A stretch of 64,000 nucleotides of DNA from Piromyces finnis (taxonomy: Eukaryota; Neocallimastigomycota; Neocallimastigomycetes; Neocallimastigales; Neocallimastigaceae). The first letter of the stretch is position 1. Each line of letters opens with the position of its first letter. Positions 58,493-64,000 of the stretch are shown one piece after another. Made by a program: the position numbers and the translations under genes. The notes under the pieces are model-generated. The model made no database searches. It saw nothing but the letters and a program-made list of their open reading frames with translations, and had not been told where the DNA came from. The stretch is from positions 124,001 through 188,000 of the forward strand of contig MCFH01000058.1 of NCBI GenBank assembly GCA_002104945.1, in the 5' to 3' direction.

Positions 58493-61400
58493 ATGTCAGT
58501 CCTTTATATTAAAGATAAGAATTATATCAGATGTGGTACCCGGTCTTATGGTATCCCCTTAGATGATATTCGCTCCTTCTTTATCCGTGGTATTCGATCA
58601 TGGTCAGTAAATATGCTATGGGAAAAACTCGAGGTTATTCTAGAAGATAAATTTAATTCAGTTATTAGTGTTAAATATTTTCAGACTTTCAATGATCACT
58701 TTTTCTTAGTCAAGGTTCATGGTTCATCGAAAGATTGTATTAAAATCTTTCACATGTTAAAGAAGAAACTTTCAGTTACCTCAATTTCCTTTTCAGCTCG
58801 TAGTAGAAGGAATCACAAATACACTTTTTCCACACTCAAACGTAAAATTTTAGTTTCTAATAAACATCAACATTCTATTCAACAATCATTTCAATAATCA
58901 GTTCAACAATCTCATCAACAATCCGATCTTCAACAAGATCTTCAACAAGTTTCCCATCATGAAAATATTCCAGATCTACAGCAAACACAATTTCAATCTC
59001 AACATTCAACAATTAATTATGATAGCTCTATCAACTCTGATAACAGTTCAATAGTTGATAGTTCTTCAGTTTCATAGCCATCTAGTAATAGTTCTACTTA
59101 TTCCTCTGATGCATCATCCATTAATAATGATGACTTTAATAATAATAATAATAGCAACGATTCTTCCTCATCCAACTAGCCTGATAACTTTTCTTTTTGT
59201 CTTAGTTGGAACACCAATGGGTGGAATCACGAAAAGAGAGATAGTATTAGCTATTTCACAGCTATTTTCAAACCATTATTTTTATGTTTCCAAGAAACTG
59301 GTAACGGTTCTGGATCGAATACAGATTATCCTTGTCGTGTTACTTTGCGAAACTATAGACACTTTTTCAAGAAAGCTGACGAATCAGTTCCTGGAATGAG
59401 AGGTTTATATTTAGGTTTTCACAATTCGTGTCAAGCCTCACTTGAAAACTTCTCTGGAAAGTATATTATTTCTATTTATACTTTTAGTCTCTGGAATAGA
59501 TTCAAATGCTCGATTGGAAATGTTTATATGCCTCATAGTCATCACAACATCTATGTTGATCATGCAAAGTTAGAAGTTCGCTTGTGGTTACAAACTCATT
59601 CATCCCATCCATCGATTCTTGTTGGTGATTTTAATATGTCTAAAGTAAAATTATCCAACTGGTTATCAACTAATGGATTAGGAGATTGGGAAATTCTTCC
59701 GTTTAGAGGGTCTACTATCTCTTGGACTCGAGGTGAACAATCTTCCGACATTGACCATGCTCTTATCAATTCGAAAATGAAAGATCTTATTCACTCAGGA
59801 TCATTTATAAATAATTTTTATCCTGTATCAGACCATAAGCCACTTCTTATTAATGGTAAAATTATTCCTATGGAAGATTTTTCTAATGACTTTAATGTTC
59901 CTAAGAAAATTCTGAAATGGAATAGATTAAAATGTATTGAGGAAAAGGAATCTATTCTCAGTCATAATAAATTCCAAATACTTTCAGCAAAATTCAACGA
60001 TCCTAATGTTTCTACAGATGAACTTTCCAAAGAGTTTACTTCAACTGCTTTTTCAATTGCAGACGAGCTCAGTATTACCTCAGCAAATAATGTTATAAAG
60101 TCTTCATTTCATATTTCACAACAAATTTTTAATCTCCAAAAAATCAAAATGAAGTTGTATAAGAGATTTAAAAAAGAAAGAATTTATGATATAGATGAAT
60201 TTATTAAAAGAATTAAAATCTACCGTAAGCTCATTGATTACATCCACAAAAGATGTAATGAATTTAGGAAACAAGAATATCTTCATTGGATTAAAACAGG
60301 ATGTGAGTATATGAAGAGTCATAATCCTAAGAAGGCCTGGAAATGGATCAAGAAAACTGCAAAAATTGGAAAAGATTCTTTCTTTATTGCTCAACCAATT
60401 AAAAACAAAAATGGAGAATTAGTTGTTGCTACGGAAGAACAACTAGAAGTGTGGCATGATCATTTCGAAAACCTTGCATCAGATCCAAGTGGTGTAAGTC
60501 TTGATTTGGAGCATTGGTATGAAGAACCAACGAATAAACGTTTTTCACTCCCTATGCTTGATGAATGGGATATCAACCAAGATATTAGTATTGATGAAGT
60601 CAAGTCAGCTATCCTCTCTACTCCAAATTATAAAGCATCAGGTCCGAATGGTATTCCAATTGAATTTTACAAAGCATTAATTCCATCAAGTAATGATTCT
60701 AATAATGCTACAGATAATAATTCTTCCGGTAATACCACTTCAGATAATGATACTCATGGTTTAAATTTTATTCTTAAATTATTCAACCGTATTTGGAATG
60801 GAGACTTTCCCAACTCATGAAATTAATCCAGTATTGTTTCTATTCCTAAGAAGGGAGATTTGACAGATTGTGATAACTATCGAGGTATATCACTTATCAA
60901 TAATGGTATTAAGTTGATTTCCAAAATTGTCACCACTAGAATTTCAGAATATGGTTTAAAGAATAATTTCATTAGACCTGAACAATTTGGTTTTCGAAAA
61001 AAGGAAGAAAGTATCAGTCTTTTCATTTCAATCCAAGAAATATGCCGTAGACGTCAATTAGATAATAAAGAGACATATTTGGCCTTTTTAGATCTCAGAA
61101 AAGCATACGATTCAGTCCCAATCGGTAATATTCTCCATAAATTAGATTGTTTAGGAATCCGAGGTAAGAGTTTACAATTTATCAAAAATTTATATTTAAC
61201 ATCTAAGGCTAATGTCAAATTAAATGGACAATTCTCGAAATCTTTTGATGTGAAGAAAGGAGTCCGTCAAGGTTGCCCTCTTTCTCCTATTCTCTTTAAT
61301 CTCTTTATTAATGATATATTTAAAGAGTGTGAAGATCTAGGAGTCAGTTTAGGTGACACTCGATGCTGTGGTGGACTTTTTGCAGATGATATAGTTATTT

Positions 61401-63046
61401 GTGCTCCAACAAGAGGATGCTTAAAAAAGATGCTTAGAAGAGTTAATGAATGGGCCTTGTATAATGAAATGGAATTTGGTATCCAGAAATGTTCAACGAT
61501 GGTGATTCGTCCTGAATCAATAGAAAATCAGAACAAGAGAGATCCAACATTTTACTTAGCAGGACAACCCATTCCAACTACTGATTGCTATACTTATCTT
61601 GGTGTTCCATTTGATAAGAATCTGTTCCTTAAACCAGTTATTAAAACTCTTAATAACAAGGTTTTGAAAGGACTTTTCTCAGTCAGTAAATTCTTAAGAA
61701 ATCCTAATATTCCTATTCCTTTCAAAAAACTAGTACTTAACTCACAAGTAATCAGCAGAGTTTCATACTTTGCACCATTACTTGGATCCAACAAAGCTAG
61801 GTCTAGGATTGCTCAGAAGCATGTTAACAAAGGAATACGATGGGTTGCCGGAGTTCATAAAGCTGTATCGTTTATATCTTTATACTCTATCTCAAAAGAT
61901 TTGAATATTCCTCCATTGTCAGCCAAATGTGCATTAGCTCAGGTTAGATGTTTTAACAAATGGAAAAACTCAAATTGTATTATCTCACACCTTGTCAATT
62001 ACATTCCTAAATTTAGAAAATACACGTAGTGCAAATCAAGTAGGACACTTGATAAAAAACTAAAGAAACATGGAGATGTTAAAGCAGTTAAAAACTTTTA
62101 TTGGAAAGATCTCAAAAGGAATTCAATTAAAGCGCAATATTACGATGATAATAAATTTATTGAAACTAAAGATTTTATTAAGTTATGTTATGAGTACCCA
62201 GAGTTTGCCTATGGCTTCTACTGGCTATTGAAAGCGAGAAGCGGATACAAGTTGGATGCTAGAGTTGCCAAAGCCGCTAAATTTGTTGATCCAGTTTGTC
62301 CTAACTACTGTCCATGTTGCAAGTGTGGTTTTCAAAGTATTAAACATTGGTTATTAGATTGTCCAACATTTAGAGATATCCGTATTAAACATTATGATTC
62401 CATAGTCCAGCTACTAAATTTTTTCAGTCAACGTAATTCCAATAGTCCTATCAATAATAATGAAAATGTTAATATCAGTAGAGATAGCAATAACATTAAT
62501 AGTAATAGTAACAATAGTAGTAATAATAATTACAATAGTAATAGTAACAATAGTAATAGTAACAATAGTAATAGTAACAATAGTAATAATAGAAATAGTA
62601 ATAATAACAATAGTAGTAATAGAAATAATAATATTAGTAATGATAGCAATAGTGAAGATAATAATTCTAATTTAGATAGTAATTTAGTTAATGATAGTAA
62701 TAGTTCTAATAATCCGGTGAATATTAATGTGTATGATTATTCTAGTGTGTGCAGTAAAATATTTAAATTCCTTCTTGGGGGAAGAAGTTTTAACAATATT
62801 AATTACAATTCAAGGGAATGGAAAGAACTTTGTAAGCGTCAGATTCAATCTGGTACTAACGAAGAAACACCATTCTTGACGGTAACCGCGGAACTTCTAA
62901 CCAAAATCATGCCTTTTGCTATTGGCCAGCAATGGTCAATGTTCAAAAGGTTTGAAGCAACATCCAAGAGCATCAATGCTGAAGAAACAGTAAGACAGGC
63001 CAGGAGGGCCAGCGCAACCAATGGAGATCATAATTTTGTTCCATGA
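58493..63046 (+). pseudogene. LINE (non-LTR) retrotransposon polyprotein with five in-frame stops
   Basis: A single frame runs from ATG 58,493 to TGA 63,044–63,046 with no frameshift, broken only by TAA 58,895, TAG near 59,076, TAG 59,177, TGA 60,818 and TAG 62,027. The first 134 codons are a basic N-terminal part, then a Gln/Ser/Asn-rich segment. An APE-type endonuclease follows (LSWNTNGW, PSILVGDFNMSK, SDIDHALINS, YPVSDHKPLLI). Then RT (SGPNGIPIEFYK, PKKGDLTDCDNYRGISL, EQFGFRKKEES, GVRQGCPLSPILFNLFIND, FADDIVICAP) and a C-terminal zinc-finger-like CPNYCPCCKCG…HWLLDC. An Asn/Ser repeat run sits at 62,455–62,720. It is followed by AATAAA and a poly(A) tail. Confidence 0.93.
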
Positions 63047-63310
63047 CAAAATTTTGATCTTTGGCTCAGTGTCCCATTGGAAGTCAAATACAATTATTAT
63101 ATCTTAGTATAATAGTGGCTTTCTTACTTTAATTAAAATTACTAGAATACATTATACCCATTTTTTATTCATTTGTGTTTATTTAAACATGTTTTTTTTT
63201 TTATTTTATTTTAATTTTTAATTTTTTATATTACATGTATTATAATTTTAATTAAATTAATAATAAAGTTTAAAATATTTGATGCCGTTAAAAAAAAAAA
63301 AAAAAAAAAA
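63047..63310 (+). other. LINE 3' untranslated region with poly(A) tail
   Basis: Contains AATAAAG near 63,262 and ends in 21 A residues (63,290–63,310). This is the classical 3' end of a LINE. Confidence 0.8.
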
Positions 63311-64000
63311 TCCTTGTAGGAGACTTTAATATGTCAGCTATTAAAATTAAATCTTATATATCACAACACTTCCCGGATTGGACTATGGCTGAGTTAACTG
63401 GTAATAATTTTACCTGGGAAAAAGGTTCTAAATCTTCATGCATTGATCATATTATATACAACAAAGCTATGACAAAACACATAAACAAATCTTCAGTTTG
63501 CGAAGTTTTTCACGATGTTTCTGATCACAAACCGATACTTGTGTCTTGTAAAAAAGACTCTTCTGATGGTTTCAAAAAGCCTAAGAAGACCTTTAAATGG
63601 TCAAGTCATATCAGTAACACAAAGTGTTCTGACATTCTTACTAGTAATCGCTTTGCTGTTCTAGCTTCCGAACTTGAAGCTAATTGCGATAGCCTTTCGG
63701 CTGACGATATGGTTTCAAAATTTTTAGATACCTCCAAAACTATAGGTAAAGAAATAAAAGCCATTGTGCCTGCAGATTTAAAAGGTCCAGCATTCCATTG
63801 CCCTCAATACATCAAAAACTTATCACATGAAAAACACCTGGCTTACAAAAATATTAAGCCCCTTTCAGATTGCGCTGACATGGAAAATTATCTTAACCAG
63901 TTCTCCATATACCAAAATCTATGTAATACCATCAAAAAGGTTAAGAGTAAATTCAGATCCAATCTCTATAAAGCTAATATTGTTTCTATCAATAAACATT
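63310..64000 (+). pseudogene. Second LINE, 5'-truncated in the endonuclease, cut by the window edge
   Basis: An open frame of 230 codons begins directly at the poly(A) tail with ILVGDFNMSAIKIKSYIS, the same motif as ILVGDFNMSKVKLSNWLS in the LINE to the left. It continues with SCIDHIIYNKAM and FHDVSDHKPILV, then the spacer towards RT. It lacks a start codon, so it cannot be expressed as it stands. The sequence is clearly a different LINE subfamily. No stop codon occurs before the right edge, so the copy is young or well preserved. Confidence 0.88.

Overview
The window is extremely AT-rich eukaryotic DNA with many homopolymers, short GT–AG introns and a secreted family-9 glycoside hydrolase that ends in three fungal CBM10-like dockerins. 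That combination is the signature of anaerobic gut fungi (Neocallimastigomycota), and I read the window as a chromosomal piece from such a fungus. No bacterial operons, CRISPR arrays, rRNA genes or intact tRNA genes are visible.

Layout. 1–9.4 kb holds broken Ty3/gypsy elements: an integrase with a chromodomain, a gag–protease with two nested LTR-like insertions, a reverse transcriptase preceded by a 45-bp tandem repeat, and a second broken pol. 9.4–14.1 kb is AT-rich DNA with one intact gene for a small secreted protein and an (AAAAT)n tract. 14,108–21,041 is a complete, apparently young Ty3/gypsy element on the minus strand, with matching LTRs, primer site, purine tract, gag and pol, and a textbook -1 frameshift signal. 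21–30.8 kb is a graveyard of solo LTRs and gag/pol fragments. 30,790–41,580 is a four-level nest: an old LTR holds a younger LTR, which holds a Ty1/copia element, which holds a Ty3/gypsy element that looks self-primed like fission-yeast Tf1.

41.6–58 kb is the host-gene part. It contains the mRNA decapping activator DCP1 (minus strand, six exons reconstructed here), a three-exon coiled-coil protein of unknown function, a 0.6-kb (AGTAAT)n tract, and a six-exon cellulosomal GH9 endoglucanase with two copies of a palindromic motif in its promoter. 58.5–63.3 kb is a long LINE whose single reading frame is broken only by stop codons. A second, 5'-truncated LINE starts at its poly(A) tail and runs off the right edge.

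How the parts relate: the host genes are functionally independent (mRNA decay, cellulose breakdown, unknown). The rest is mobile-element biology. Its most notable content is the variety of replication strategies side by side: tRNA 3'-end priming, inferred internal tRNA-Lys priming, inferred self-priming, -1 frameshifting versus a single ORF, and LTRs that carry tRNA-like, Pol III-promoter-like modules.
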